From: Balneolaceae bacterium
GTDB lineage: Bacteria; Bacteroidota; Rhodothermia; Balneolales; Balneolaceae
DNA length: 37,150 bases
Assembly (NCBI GenBank): GCA_009711805.1
Contig: VEMX01000096.1
Coordinates: 1-37,150 of the forward strand
Direction: 5' to 3'
How positions within the stretch are numbered: the first letter of the stretch is position 1; each line of letters begins with the position of its first letter. A program made the translations under genes and the position numbers. This document shows positions 1-7,610 of this stretch, one piece after another. The notes beneath the pieces are model-generated. The model had not been told where the DNA came from. It saw only the letters and a program-made list of their open reading frames with translations, and did not search any database.

Positions 1-114
1 GTACTGAGCGTCACAATATTAGAGCGTATGACGCTTAAACAGCTATTTTCCGATGATTCACTCACGGAATTCGACCCCCAACCTCGTAACCAATTGGGGC
101 TCTTCGACTTTTAA
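1..114 (+). CDS. IS4-family transposase, C-terminal fragment
   Basis: Frame 1 is open from the first base to TAA at 112 and encodes 37 residues ending in NQLGLFDF. Such short Leu/Phe endings (NQL-LF) are typical of DUF4372/DDE_Tnp_1 IS4-family transposases. The catalytic DDE residues are upstream of the window. The stop codon is embedded in the terminal inverted repeat, as is common in compact insertion sequences. It is incomplete only because the window starts here, so nothing shows whether the full gene is intact. Confidence 0.7.
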   Translation, partial: VLSVTILERMTLKQLFSDDSLTEFDPQPRNQLGLFDF

Positions 115-128
115 CCGGACACTACTGA
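111..128. repeat. IS right terminal inverted repeat
   Basis: TTAACCGGACACTACTGA is the exact reverse complement of 36906-36923. The match stops at both outer edges (position 129 does not match), which marks the element boundary between 128 and 129. Confidence 0.85.
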
Positions 129-334
129 TGTGGTTTAAGAAAACACGCCCTTTTATCACACTCCTCCTGATTGGTATGCATGTAGGGATAGATATCTCCA
201 TGAACATCTTTTTCAAAACCTTCACTATACAATTAATCATTATGGGCTTTCCCTGGAACCGCTGGATTAATTCACTGAGCTTGTCTGAGCGTTTACAACA
301 GAACTCTTATCTAAATAAAATTCTGTTGTACTAA
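129..334 (+). pseudogene. 3' remnant of a polytopic membrane protein gene (HTTM-like?) cut by the IS
   Basis: Immediately after the IS end a frame stays open to TAA at 332-334 and encodes about 68 residues. They begin WFKKTRPF and include a hydrophobic helix with GMHVGIDISMNI, then a second hydrophobic stretch and a polar tail. The helix with an H-x-G-I-x-x-S-M-N pattern resembles the C-terminal part of HTTM / vitamin-K-dependent carboxylase-like membrane proteins, but this is from memory and weak. No start codon belongs to it, and the upstream reading frame is IS sequence. The simplest reading is that the IS inserted into this gene and only the 3' end remains here. The 5' part should lie beyond the IS. 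Confidence 0.5.
294..330. terminator. Stem-loop between convergent genes
   Basis: A 10-bp perfect stem (294-303 with 321-330; arm TACAACAGAA) encloses a 17-nt loop. It overlaps the end of the truncated plus-strand gene and lies 18 nt beyond the stop of the minus-strand DUF3047 gene. It has no strong T-tract on either strand, so termination is likely but not certain. Confidence 0.45.
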
Positions 335-347
335 AACCGTTTTAACG

Positions 348-1145
348 TTACTGCGAACCTTTCTTACTTTCGTTGCTATACGATTGCTTACCCTTTGGCT
401 TAAGCATTATATCATCATAATCAGCCTCGGCAGGAGAGTGAGTACTATTTCCATCACTCAAAATCAGAATAGCTAACGGCCGTTTTGGAGGTTTATCTCC
501 GAACAAATGTTTATAGTCCTCTACCAGGTTCCGCTCAACCTTTATCCATTTTCCCATCTCGTCTTCCCCTGATTCAATAACCACTATCTTTTGATTACCA
601 AAAAAACGGGAAGCTTCATGTCCTTTGGGTAATGTACTACTCCATGTATAGCGAATAGATTTTGGAACTTTTTTGAAAAGAGCCACCCGCCCCATATCAA
701 ATACAAAATAGATACTTGCCGCGGCATCGTTGCGGTCATCGCTGTCTTCGTTTGCATTTTCAGGAAGTTTATTAACTCTCCATTTCCATGAAAGAATGGG
801 AGTTTCATAAATGTCGATATTCTTTCGTTTACCCAGTGGAAAGTTCAGGTGGCGGGCATCTGTATGTTCATAGTGCAGAAACCGGTTTCCATTTTCTTCT
901 TCTACACTATAGTGAAACAATTTTCTCTCTTCAGGATGATCGGCCCTTCTTTTTATATCCCTGTTATACCAACCTGAGGGAAGGCCTCCTATTGGTGCAT
1001 CTTCAAAATCTTCAATAACGATCTGACCATCATTGGTTACTTCAAGCGGGGCGCTTACATCTTCTTCAATACTTTGGGAAAATACGGCTAAAGGAATGGT
1101 GGTAATACATAAAACAATAAACGACACCCTCTTCAATGAATTCAT
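348..1145 (-). CDS. DUF3047 domain exported protein
   Basis: 265 residues. A signal peptide covers about residues 1-24 (hydrophobic core, cleavage near FSQS), so the protein is probably periplasmic or outer-membrane associated. The rest matches DUF3047 in layout: a W-K-W-R-V strand (ILSWKWRVNKLP), an acidic D-D-R-N-D-AAA stretch followed by IYFVFD, and a C-terminal SDGNSTHSPAEADYDDI segment. These are conserved in family members, whose biochemical role is unknown. It is divergent from the glycosyltransferase/sulfotransferase pair across a 119-bp gap, and its 3' end faces the IS-truncated gene. The ATG at 1143-1145 gives a proper signal peptide. Confidence 0.75.
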   Translation of the reverse strand: MNSLKRVSFIVLCITTIPLAVFSQSIEEDVSAPLEVTNDGQIVIEDFEDAPIGGLPSGWYNRDIKRRADHPEERKLFHYSVEEENGNRFLHYEHTDARHLNFPLGKRKNIDIYETPILSWKWRVNKLPENANEDSDDRNDAAASIYFVFDMGRVALFKKVPKSIRYTWSSTLPKGHEASRFFGNQKIVVIESGEDEMGKWIKVERNLVEDYKHLFGDKPPKRPLAILILSDGNSTHSPAEADYDDIMLKPKGKQSYSNESKKGSQ

Positions 1146-1264
1146 AAAATCCTATATAATCGTAACAAATCAGCTATTAAAGATTTATATTTAGTGCTTT
1201 AAACAAGTAGCCCAAATTTAACGGAAATTCCGGATCATTTATTCTAAAATAAGCGACTTATTTA

Positions 1265-2077
1265 ATGTCTGAAAATAATTCTCAAGAATCTCAGCACACA
1301 GCAACATCCAATCCTCAAAAAAAAGTCAGTTGTTTGATGGTAACAGCAAACAGGAGAAACCTGGCTAAACGGGCCGTTCAATGTTTCCAAAATCAAACAT
1401 ACCAACATAAAGAACTTGTTATTGTTGATGATGGTGAGGAAGATTATAGCCCTATACTCGAAGACCTTCCTGCCGACCAGGTTAACTATGTGAAGCTGGA
1501 AAAAGAACCTGACTTCGTACTTGGGAAACTACGCAACCGCAGCCTTGAAGAAGCTTCCGGCGACTATCTTATACAATGGGATGATGACGATTGGTACCAC
1601 CCAGAGCGTATTGCTATACAAGCTGAAATACTGGACCGTGGTAACGATGCCTGCTGTCTCTCCTCTGCTCTTATGCATCTCGACACTGAAGAGTATATGG
1701 ATCATCCCTATGTAGGCGTGCTACCAGATGGCATCCCTGGAAGCATTATGCACCGTAGCGGAGCTAATATCCGCTATCCTGAGACCCGTCGGGCAGAAGA
1801 CACTGTATATCTTAACGAGTGGATGGAACGGCGTTATTTTAAACTGGATGATTCTTATAACTACTTATTCCTTCGGGCTTATCATGGCAATAACACTTGG
1901 GAACAGACCCATTTTAAACGCCGAATCCGTAATTCACCAGTGGCTCTGCTTCAGTATGTGTGGCACGCCGTATTAAAGCAAGATTTATTTGCCCATCCAA
2001 GATTTCAGCTTAGCCCCGAAGCTCAATCTGCCTTCGATCAATACAAACGGGAATCGAAAGAACTGGGCTTAATTTAA
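1265..2077 (+). CDS. Family 2 glycosyltransferase
   Basis: 270 residues, no membrane segment, so probably cytoplasmic. It has a GT-A nucleotide-sugar fold: KVSCLMVTANRR opening strand at about 20-31, the LVIVDDGEED nucleotide-binding strand at about 51-60, and an IQWDDDDW acidic cluster at about 103-110 that acts as the DxD metal/UDP site. The family moves a sugar from a nucleotide donor to a glycan or lipid acceptor; the acceptor cannot be told from sequence. The sulfotransferase gene starts 10 nt after its stop, so they are probably co-transcribed and may modify the same surface glycan. The first 18 residues are polar and likely disordered. Confidence 0.85.
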   Translation: MSENNSQESQHTATSNPQKKVSCLMVTANRRNLAKRAVQCFQNQTYQHKELVIVDDGEEDYSPILEDLPADQVNYVKLEKEPDFVLGKLRNRSLEEASGDYLIQWDDDDWYHPERIAIQAEILDRGNDACCLSSALMHLDTEEYMDHPYVGVLPDGIPGSIMHRSGANIRYPETRRAEDTVYLNEWMERRYFKLDDSYNYLFLRAYHGNNTWEQTHFKRRIRNSPVALLQYVWHAVLKQDLFAHPRFQLSPEAQSAFDQYKRESKELGLI

Positions 2078-2087
2078 TTGCATAATT

Positions 2088-2927
2088 ATGGATAAGATTT
2101 TTGTAGTTGGATGCCCTCGTTCCGGAACAACCTTACTTCAGAGCTTATTGGCATCACACTCCGAAATTGTTTCGTTCCCGGAAACACACCTCTTTTCAAA
2201 AACAATATCCATTAATAGTGTTGCTCGTTTTTTTACTGTCTACCGGAATACTCACTTCACTAAGGTTAAAAACATAGTAGATGATTTAGGAGGTGAAGCT
2301 ACCCATGACTGGTTGAATTATCCGGTCTTTAATACTCATACCTGGGTTAACCTGCTACTTAATAACCTGGATCGGGTTGGAGAAGCTAATAGTACAGACG
2401 GAGAACGTTACTTATTGGAAAAAACGCCACGGCACCTTCATTTTGTTGATCTTATACAAGCTGTTGATCCGTCAATTAAAGTTATTCATATTATCCGCAG
2501 AGGTGAAGATGTAGTGGCCAGCATGGTAGAGGCTACCTCTGACAATCCGGATGAATGGAAGGGCAGTCGTTCGGTGGAAAAATCGATCTTTTGGTGGAAC
2601 CGGAGTATCCGGCATAGTAAAAAGTATATTGGAGCTACCAATAACCTGCATATACGATACGAAAACCTGGTAACAGATACTGAAGCCGTACTCCGATATC
2701 TTTGTCAAAAGCTTGGTCTTTCATTTGAGAACCAAATGGTGGCACAGCATCACGAGACAGCAAAAGATATGATTAGTAAAGGAGAACATTGGAAAGCCAA
2801 GAATACATCTTCCGGAATCACCTTTTCTGATAAGTTCAACAATTTTCCCCAAGAGGTACAAAAGGTGATCAAAAATGAGCTGACTGACTTTAATTATTCA
2901 GCCATAGATATAGATCGATTAAACTGA
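2088..2927 (+). CDS. Sulfotransferase family protein
   Basis: 279 residues. The N-terminus carries the PAPS 5'-phosphosulfate loop (VGCPRSGTT, residues 7-15), and the 3'-phosphate-binding segment is visible as RRGEDVVAS at about 137-145. Together these define the Sulfotransfer_1/3 superfamily, which transfers sulfate from PAPS to a hydroxyl or amine on a glycan, lipid or small molecule. It directly follows a glycosyltransferase, suggesting sulfation of an exported or surface saccharide. Its last 9 bases overlap the end of the convergent membrane-protein gene. No signal peptide or transmembrane helix, so it acts in the cytoplasm. Confidence 0.85.
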   Translation: MDKIFVVGCPRSGTTLLQSLLASHSEIVSFPETHLFSKTISINSVARFFTVYRNTHFTKVKNIVDDLGGEATHDWLNYPVFNTHTWVNLLLNNLDRVGEANSTDGERYLLEKTPRHLHFVDLIQAVDPSIKVIHIIRRGEDVVASMVEATSDNPDEWKGSRSVEKSIFWWNRSIRHSKKYIGATNNLHIRYENLVTDTEAVLRYLCQKLGLSFENQMVAQHHETAKDMISKGEHWKAKNTSSGITFSDKFNNFPQEVQKVIKNELTDFNYSAIDIDRLN

Positions 2928-3896
2928 ATTGTTGTCGTTTGATTCTCCCCTCATTGACTTAAATTCGGCTATATCCTCGTCAGAGACTTCCACAGCATGC
3001 TGATCCTGGAAATAGCTGGACGCCATATATGAGACTAAATTCAGAACTCGCTTGAGAATTAAATTAGCCGTAAGGATACCCGCATAAGCTGCTGTAGGTA
3101 CAGAAACTATATTCGACATCTCCATTGCAATAGTGGTAAATAAAGCATCTGCACTTGGCATAAAAGGGATTCTTGTTGAAACTATAAGAACCGCTGAAAA
3201 GGTAAACCAAACTGTATAATCGATATCGGGCTGTCCTACTTTCCACTGAATAATCTGGAGAACATTAATAGCTATAATACGGAGGCTGTGCAGTAAAAAT
3301 ATCTTTATGCTATCATTCCGGTTCATAGAGAAAATAGCACTCCGAAATTTATATACCAGAAAGCCAGTCACCGTTACTATCAGTATGATAAATACCCAAT
3401 TCAATAAGGAAACGTCCCCTAAATATTCATCGATATTTATATATCCCTGGGTCACAAAAAAGAAAAGTAACACCAGGGTAATCAAAGTGGATGCTATAGA
3501 AGAAAGGATATTGTTATCCTTTACGAAGTTGAATACCTGTTTCGAGGTCTTTTCCAGGTTGGTTTTGGCCCAATAATACAAATAGAGTTCACCTGAATAT
3601 CCTACAACATCAGTATTAAGAACCTTCTTTTGAATAAATACCGATATAGATGACCTAAAACTGATGGACCATTTGATCCGGTAAATAAATACTTCCATCA
3701 CCGGAAGGGAAAAGTAGATCAACAGATAAAGAACATAGAAAAGAGGATTGCGGGGCAAAGATTCCAATATCGTTTGCAGCCCCAACTCCTGCAACTGATA
3801 TATCAGGTAGCCTACAATAGAAAGTTGAATCAGGTAGCGGGCTATCTTTTTAGCCGCATCCTTCCCCGTTCCAAAAAAATCTTTAATCCGTCCCAA
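2919..3896 (-). CDS. Polytopic membrane protein, possibly UPF0104/flippase-like
   Basis: 325 residues with about seven to eight hydrophobic helices and a charged, acidic C-terminal tail. The conserved-looking GYSGELYLYYWAK segment at about 98-110 recalls the polar re-entrant motif of UPF0104 / lysylphosphatidylglycerol-synthase TM or AglD-type proteins, but I am not certain of the family. It is the last gene of a minus-strand run after TolC, an MlaC-like protein and a glycosyltransferase. A lipid- or glycan-transport role would fit that context but is inference. Its 3' end overlaps the sulfotransferase gene by 9 bp on the opposite strand. Confidence 0.55.
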   Translation of the reverse strand: MGRIKDFFGTGKDAAKKIARYLIQLSIVGYLIYQLQELGLQTILESLPRNPLFYVLYLLIYFSLPVMEVFIYRIKWSISFRSSISVFIQKKVLNTDVVGYSGELYLYYWAKTNLEKTSKQVFNFVKDNNILSSIASTLITLVLLFFFVTQGYINIDEYLGDVSLLNWVFIILIVTVTGFLVYKFRSAIFSMNRNDSIKIFLLHSLRIIAINVLQIIQWKVGQPDIDYTVWFTFSAVLIVSTRIPFMPSADALFTTIAMEMSNIVSVPTAAYAGILTANLILKRVLNLVSYMASSYFQDQHAVEVSDEDIAEFKSMRGESNDNNSV

Positions 3897-3988
3897 CTTA
3901 TCGTTTTCCTTTGCTGTTGTTCATATAATTTGTCCCTGAATATATAATCTGAACAGAACCTGTAATTTGCAAAGGAATATATATCCCA

Positions 3989-5017
3989 CTATTTCCTGGA
4001 ATGTGCTATTTCTTTCACAGAAGCTTTCTCATTCCCCTGATATCGCCGAGAGGTTAACCGAATCCATGTATGTTCTGCAAACTCAAAGAATGGTTGCTTT
4101 TCGTGATACCACCCAAAATGCAGGCAGAAAGGAGTAACCAGCATATAATCACCTTTCCCTGGAATAATTGAAAGAACAGAAATAATCAATTTTTTCAGAA
4201 AATCACTCTTAAGCCCTCTGAGAGAATACACAAAATCATGAGAGTAATACTTACAATTCACATATTCGAAGTCGTCATCATGATCGGTAAGTATACCAAT
4301 ATAATCCAATTGAAGGCTGTTATGTCCCTGAAGCCATGGGTAGACCGGGATATCAAGCTTTGACATAGCCATTGCTAAGCTCCATTCGCACGATTCTTCT
4401 GTGCGTCCTTTTTCCATCTTCCGGCTCTGGAAGTGTGTCAGGTCTTTTTTGCTCAACATTTCAGAAGCAAGCGTACAAACCTTTTTTGTGGTTTCATAAT
4501 CCTGAGCATACATTAAGCCAGTTTGTACACGGCTTAGATAGGTAAGTCCAAATCGTTTAAGGGTTCTCTTACGTCGCCGCAACAGAACGTCTTTTATCAC
4601 TCCCAGGTTTTTAGAAGCTCCGAAAAAATTATCAGAGACCATTGTACCGGTTATCGTAAACGGATGAGGAGATAATGATGTCCACATCGGCTCCGGGTCT
4701 TTGCACCATACAATATCACTATCCAAGAATATGTTTCGCTCAAAAAAGAGGTATTCGTGAATATTATGCTTAAACCCTACAATGGAAGCATGCTCTTCAG
4801 GGAGAGGATGAATAACATCGAACAGGTGAGTAAGCCCTTTTTCTTCTATAATTGATTTCTGTTTCTCAGTACAACAAATGACCACCGGGCGTTTTGAATC
4901 ATACCTGCGAAGCGTGACTACCGAAGCCACTGTATGCTTCAAATACTTTGGATGCCCATAGCTCACATATACGTAACCCTCTTTGGCGAGCTTTTCCTTC
5001 TTTATAGATTTAAGCAC
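3989..5017 (-). CDS. GT-A-fold glycosyltransferase (GT8-like)
   Basis: 342 residues, no signal peptide. The N-terminus GYVYVSYGHPKYL looks like the first strand of a nucleotide-sugar-binding domain. NIFLDSDIVWCKDP places a DxD motif at residues 99-101, after a long segment in which a hexose-binding Rossmann half would lie. This arrangement suits retaining GT8-type or related enzymes. A hydrophobic stretch near residues 275-290 (LIISVLSIIPG) could be a membrane-association helix. It lies 40 nt downstream of the mlaC-like gene and 92 nt upstream of the membrane protein, all on the minus strand. The substrate is unknown. Confidence 0.65.
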   Translation of the reverse strand: MLKSIKKEKLAKEGYVYVSYGHPKYLKHTVASVVTLRRYDSKRPVVICCTEKQKSIIEEKGLTHLFDVIHPLPEEHASIVGFKHNIHEYLFFERNIFLDSDIVWCKDPEPMWTSLSPHPFTITGTMVSDNFFGASKNLGVIKDVLLRRRKRTLKRFGLTYLSRVQTGLMYAQDYETTKKVCTLASEMLSKKDLTHFQSRKMEKGRTEESCEWSLAMAMSKLDIPVYPWLQGHNSLQLDYIGILTDHDDDFEYVNCKYYSHDFVYSLRGLKSDFLKKLIISVLSIIPGKGDYMLVTPFCLHFGWYHEKQPFFEFAEHTWIRLTSRRYQGNEKASVKEIAHSRK

Positions 5018-5057
5018 TTTTTCTTTTTAATATAAGATGATTTTGAATTTATTATAA

Positions 5058-5660
5058 CTACGCTTTTGCAGCTCGTTTTCTCAAACTTTCCATTAATGAT
5101 TCGAAGCCTTTCCGCTTTATAATACGCTGAAATTGACGGTTATATGATCCTATAGTGGATACATCATCAATTATTATATCAGTAATAAACCATTCATTAT
5201 CCTTGTGAACCATATCGTAATAAACCGGTGTGCGAACATCATCAAGCTGAGCCAGCGTTTCTACATAGGCTGAACTATCTTTAACCTCTATGGTTTTATA
5301 TCGCACCTGAGCCCGGTATATATCAAGTTTATTGAGCGAGTTATCCCGAATAATGGTAGAAAATAGCTGCACAAACTCTTCTTGTTTCTCTTTAGAGATC
5401 GTATCGTAGGTTTCTTCAAGTGTCTCTTCTGCCATTTTCCTGAAATCAATAATGCCATTAATGATTTCCTTTAACTGGGCACGTTGTTCTTCGGAATACT
5501 CGGTTCCCTCCGGCCCCAGTAATTCCTTTATTTCTTTATCCCGGTTTTCAAGTAAGGTCTTGATCTCCTGTTCTGAATCAGCTCCATTCTGTGCAGTTGC
5601 CATCCCGGTAAAGAGCAATATTGTGAGCATGAATAGTGTACTTGTTTTAAATAATCTCAT
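5058..5660 (-). CDS. MlaC/Ttg2D-like periplasmic lipid-binding protein
   Basis: 200 residues with a signal peptide (cleavage after TGMATA, near residue 23). The mature part has the MlaC-family layout: an N-terminal helical region with FRKMAEETL, a central KQEEFVQLFSTII segment, then a strand-rich half (VRYKTIEVKDSSAYVETL, VYYDMVHKDNEWFITDI) closing with a basic helix. MlaC proteins shuttle phospholipids between inner- and outer-membrane complexes. No MlaE/F/D genes are in view; the TolC-family gene starts only 6 nt upstream. The exact role, in lipid transport or paired with an efflux system, is therefore open. Confidence 0.8.
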   Translation of the reverse strand: MRLFKTSTLFMLTILLFTGMATAQNGADSEQEIKTLLENRDKEIKELLGPEGTEYSEEQRAQLKEIINGIIDFRKMAEETLEETYDTISKEKQEEFVQLFSTIIRDNSLNKLDIYRAQVRYKTIEVKDSSAYVETLAQLDDVRTPVYYDMVHKDNEWFITDIIIDDVSTIGSYNRQFQRIIKRKGFESLMESLRKRAAKA

Positions 5661-5666
5661 AAGAAC

Positions 5667-7067
5667 TTAATTGGTTATTAACGTATTTAAAGGAAGTCCT
5701 GCTGCTTTATTCAATCGTGCTAACGACTTATTAAGCTCAAAGGTATTCTGCTTTAGCTTTAATTTTAGCTCTAATTCTTTTTTCAGGGCATCTACATAGT
5801 CCTTCACATCCCCCATACCAATATCGAAGTCCAATTGTTCCTCTCTCAACCATTTTTTTGAGGTTACCAATGCTTCATCCGTTTTTTCTACCTTGGTATC
5901 TGCCAGTACTGCTTTTCGGTACTTATCATACAAGTCTAATAGTATACCATCCTGCGCAGCCTCCTGAGCGTAGGATACTTTTCGGAGCTCAATACGACTT
6001 CTTTCAAGGGATGCCCGAATAGAAAAGAAGTTCAAATTCATGCGAATGCTAAGTCCAAATCCACCGGTAAAGAGATTAGTTGTATTCTGAATAAAAGGGT
6101 TATCCTGTCTTGGGCGGTTAGGTGTATTAGCATACTTGATATATCCTCCCAAAAATAAACCCGGCAAATTCTTCTTTTTAAGGGAACTTATATATGTGCG
6201 TGTAGCTTCGGCGCCTTTTCTCAGTGCCTTCAATTCCGGCCGATTATTTAAGGCTGATTGGTGGTAAAAATCGACAGGTTCTATCTTAGTGGCCAAAGGA
6301 TCCAAAAAACGTGTTTCAGGTTCATATATAATTCCCTCATCATTTCGGAGTACATAATTCCAGGTTTCCCTGATAAACTCCATATTCCCCGCCACTTCCT
6401 GCTTCTGTATATCAAATTCAGATTTAAAAATTTCAAATTTGTAGATATCTGCTCCGTCTATATCCTGATCCCCCTCTTCGAGTGCTTTATCCAATTCCTT
6501 TGTAATATCATCAATTTTATTCTGGGCCTCGTCAAGTAACCGTTCAACCTCCATTGCCAAAACATAACTGAAATATAACTCAAACAGTTTTGTCTCCAGA
6601 TCGGCTTTTTTCGCCTGAAAGCTATAACGAGCCGACTCAGCCCCAAGGCGGGCAGCTTCAATTGCTGTATTGATTGCTCCCCATGTAAAAAGAGGTTGTG
6701 CGGCACTTACTTCAAATCGGTTAAATACTCCCCAGTCTTCCCAATCATTTCTGAGGTTCGGATCCAGGTAATACTCATCTCTGGGTAGAGGTTCTCCCCA
6801 AGGTAAAGTGCTATCACTTTTTACAGCCGGAACCAATCCATGCTGAGATGAAAATTTCATACTGGGCAGTATACGTTGTGATTTAGCCATATCCACCCTG
6901 TTTTTGGCTAATTTCACATTCTGTTGTTCATAATCCAGCTGCCCGGAATTGTTAAGGGCCTGTTCAACAAAATCTGAGTAACTAATTCTGAGTGTATCCT
7001 GAGCAAAAAGGGAAGTATTGCTCATAAGAACCAATAGAAAAACAAAATAAAGAATTCGTGCTATCAT
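5667..7067 (-). CDS. TolC-family outer-membrane efflux protein
   Basis: 466 residues, the usual TolC/OEP length. A signal peptide ends near LFAQ (about residue 23). The mature protein shows two OEP halves of long amphipathic helices (LGAESARYSFQAKKADLETK and the mirrored RSRIELRKVSYAQEAAQDG) with beta segments between, and conserved N-R-P-E-L at about 265-270. These trimeric channels carry substrates of inner-membrane pumps through the outer membrane. No RND, MacB or HlyB partner is adjacent. It heads a minus-strand operon with an mlaC-like gene, which is an unusual pairing. Confidence 0.85.
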   Translation of the reverse strand: MIARILYFVFLLVLMSNTSLFAQDTLRISYSDFVEQALNNSGQLDYEQQNVKLAKNRVDMAKSQRILPSMKFSSQHGLVPAVKSDSTLPWGEPLPRDEYYLDPNLRNDWEDWGVFNRFEVSAAQPLFTWGAINTAIEAARLGAESARYSFQAKKADLETKLFELYFSYVLAMEVERLLDEAQNKIDDITKELDKALEEGDQDIDGADIYKFEIFKSEFDIQKQEVAGNMEFIRETWNYVLRNDEGIIYEPETRFLDPLATKIEPVDFYHQSALNNRPELKALRKGAEATRTYISSLKKKNLPGLFLGGYIKYANTPNRPRQDNPFIQNTTNLFTGGFGLSIRMNLNFFSIRASLERSRIELRKVSYAQEAAQDGILLDLYDKYRKAVLADTKVEKTDEALVTSKKWLREEQLDFDIGMGDVKDYVDALKKELELKLKLKQNTFELNKSLARLNKAAGLPLNTLITN

Positions 7068-7127
7068 AAATGAGTTTGTATTTGAGGCTTAAACGTATGC
7101 ACGATAATAATATTTGTAATAAACAGA

Positions 7128-7152
7128 AATAGCCCCAATGTGGGGCTATTTT
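7128..7152 (-). terminator. Stem-loop terminator after the tRNA-Ser / GIY-YIG region
   Basis: A 10-bp perfect stem (7128-7137 with 7141-7150; arm AATAGCCCCA) with a 3-nt loop. T-rich sequence follows on both strands (TTTT at 7149-7152 on plus, TTTCTGTTT on minus). It lies just beyond the truncated tRNA copy, where transcription from atpG through tRNA-Ser and the GIY-YIG gene would need to stop. Confidence 0.65.
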
Positions 7153-7153
7153 C

Positions 7154-7222
7154 CGGAGAGTGAGGGATTCTCCCGTAGGGATGCCTTCGGCTGAACCCAC
7201 CGGAGACCTATAAGGCCTCAAC
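7154..7222 (-). pseudogene. Truncated tRNA-Ser copy interrupted by a 22-bp element
   Basis: Read on the minus strand, this repeats the 3' half of the neighbouring tRNA-Ser almost base for base: the variable arm (GAGGCCTTATAGGTCTCC), the T arm and the acceptor 3' strand ACTCTCC plus G. The T-loop TTC|GAAT is split by a 22-bp insert at 7171-7192. The D arm, the anticodon arm and most of the 5' acceptor strand are gone. It begins 6 bp beyond the stop of the GIY-YIG gene. It cannot fold as a working tRNA. Confidence 0.8.
7171..7192. repeat. 22-bp double-hairpin element, copy 1
   Basis: TCCCGTAGGGA followed by TGCCTTCGGCT: two small hairpins of four and three to four base pairs, each with a 3-nt loop. 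It is inserted exactly within TTC|GAAT of the truncated tRNA T-loop. The second copy at 7637-7658 differs only in the loop bases and the last base, so the stems are conserved. Confidence 0.75.
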
Positions 7223-7228
7223 TTCCTA

Positions 7229-7453
7229 TTAGATAATTCCTGCACTTTTCAAAAAGGTATATCCATCTATACTTTTAAAGAACGATTCCCGCTTCCGGGC
7301 TTCTGAACGCGTCTCAAACTCTTCAACATGGTGCAACTTCCAGGGCCGGCGGCCTTTGGTGTAACGCACACGTCCAGCATTATGCTGTTTGAGCCGTTCC
7401 TCAACATCTTCGGAACAACCATAGTAGTATGTCCCATGAGATTCACTCTTCAA
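7229..7453 (-). CDS. Small GIY-YIG nuclease-like protein
   Basis: At least 74 residues. It shows the UPF0213/YhbQ-like single-domain GIY-YIG layout: TYYYGCSEDVEERLKQHN (the YIG-like half with the R of the catalytic helix), then RVRYTKGRRPWKL and EARKRESFFKS carrying the conserved Glu. In most relatives the protein starts about seven codons earlier, at Y-x-Y-I-L-K-S. Here the frame does read YHTYILKS upstream of the TTG at 7453, but with no ATG; an ATT at 7472-7474 is the nearest equivalent. The start is therefore uncertain, and the ATG may have been lost. The frame continues into the tRNA-Ser gene. It sits between an intact and a truncated tRNA-Ser. Confidence 0.7.
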   Translation of the reverse strand: MKSESHGTYYYGCSEDVEERLKQHNAGRVRYTKGRRPWKLHHVEEFETRSEARKRESFFKSIDGYTFLKSAGII

Positions 7454-7607
7454 TATGTATGTATGATAACTAATGCGGAGAGTGAGGGATTCGAACCCCC
7501 GGAGACCTATAAGGCCTCAACGGTTTTCAAGACCGCCGCATTCGACCACTCTGCCAACTCTCCATTAGGATACCTCTACAAAGTAAAGGAAATTTTCAAT
7601 ATGTATG
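7449..7607. repeat. 13-bp direct repeat: GIY-YIG 5' end and upstream of tRNA-Ser
   Basis: TTCAATATGTATG occurs at 7449-7461, inside the GIY-YIG N-terminal codons, and again at 7595-7607, between tRNA-Ser and the second truncated tRNA copy. The second copy sits where an eroded GIY-YIG gene would be if the tRNA plus GIY-YIG unit had been duplicated. Confidence 0.5.
7476..7563 (-). tRNA. tRNA-Ser (anticodon UGA)
   Basis: 88 nt on the minus strand. The acceptor stem GGAGAGT/ACTCTCC is perfect over 7 bp, followed by a G discriminator. The anticodon arm CGGT-CTTGAAA-ACCG has anticodon TGA (7527-7529 complement). A long class II variable arm (GAGGCC...GGTCTCC) confirms a serine tRNA. The T arm is GGGGGTTCGAATCCC, and CCA is not encoded. 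It lies 113 bp after atpG in the same direction, so it may be transcribed by read-through as well as from its own promoter. Truncated copies flank it on both sides. Confidence 0.95.
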
Positions 7608-7610
7608 GGA

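Larger units (their letters stand above)
1..128 (+). mobile_element. IS4-family insertion sequence, right end (partial)
   Basis: This is the 3' end of an insertion sequence that enters from outside the window. It holds the last 37 codons of a transposase, with stop TAA at 112-114. The stop lies inside an 18-bp terminal repeat at 111-128 that is the exact reverse complement of 36906-36923. A second copy of the same element therefore starts at the far end of the window in the same orientation. The family assignment rests mainly on the N-terminal fragment of that other copy. Target-site duplications cannot be read because the outer ends lie outside the window. Confidence 0.8.

Noticed and set aside
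53-334. A complete 93-residue protein
   Set aside because: Its first 25 codons are an out-of-frame reading of the transposase end and inverted repeat; only the part from 129 is a genuine gene remnant.
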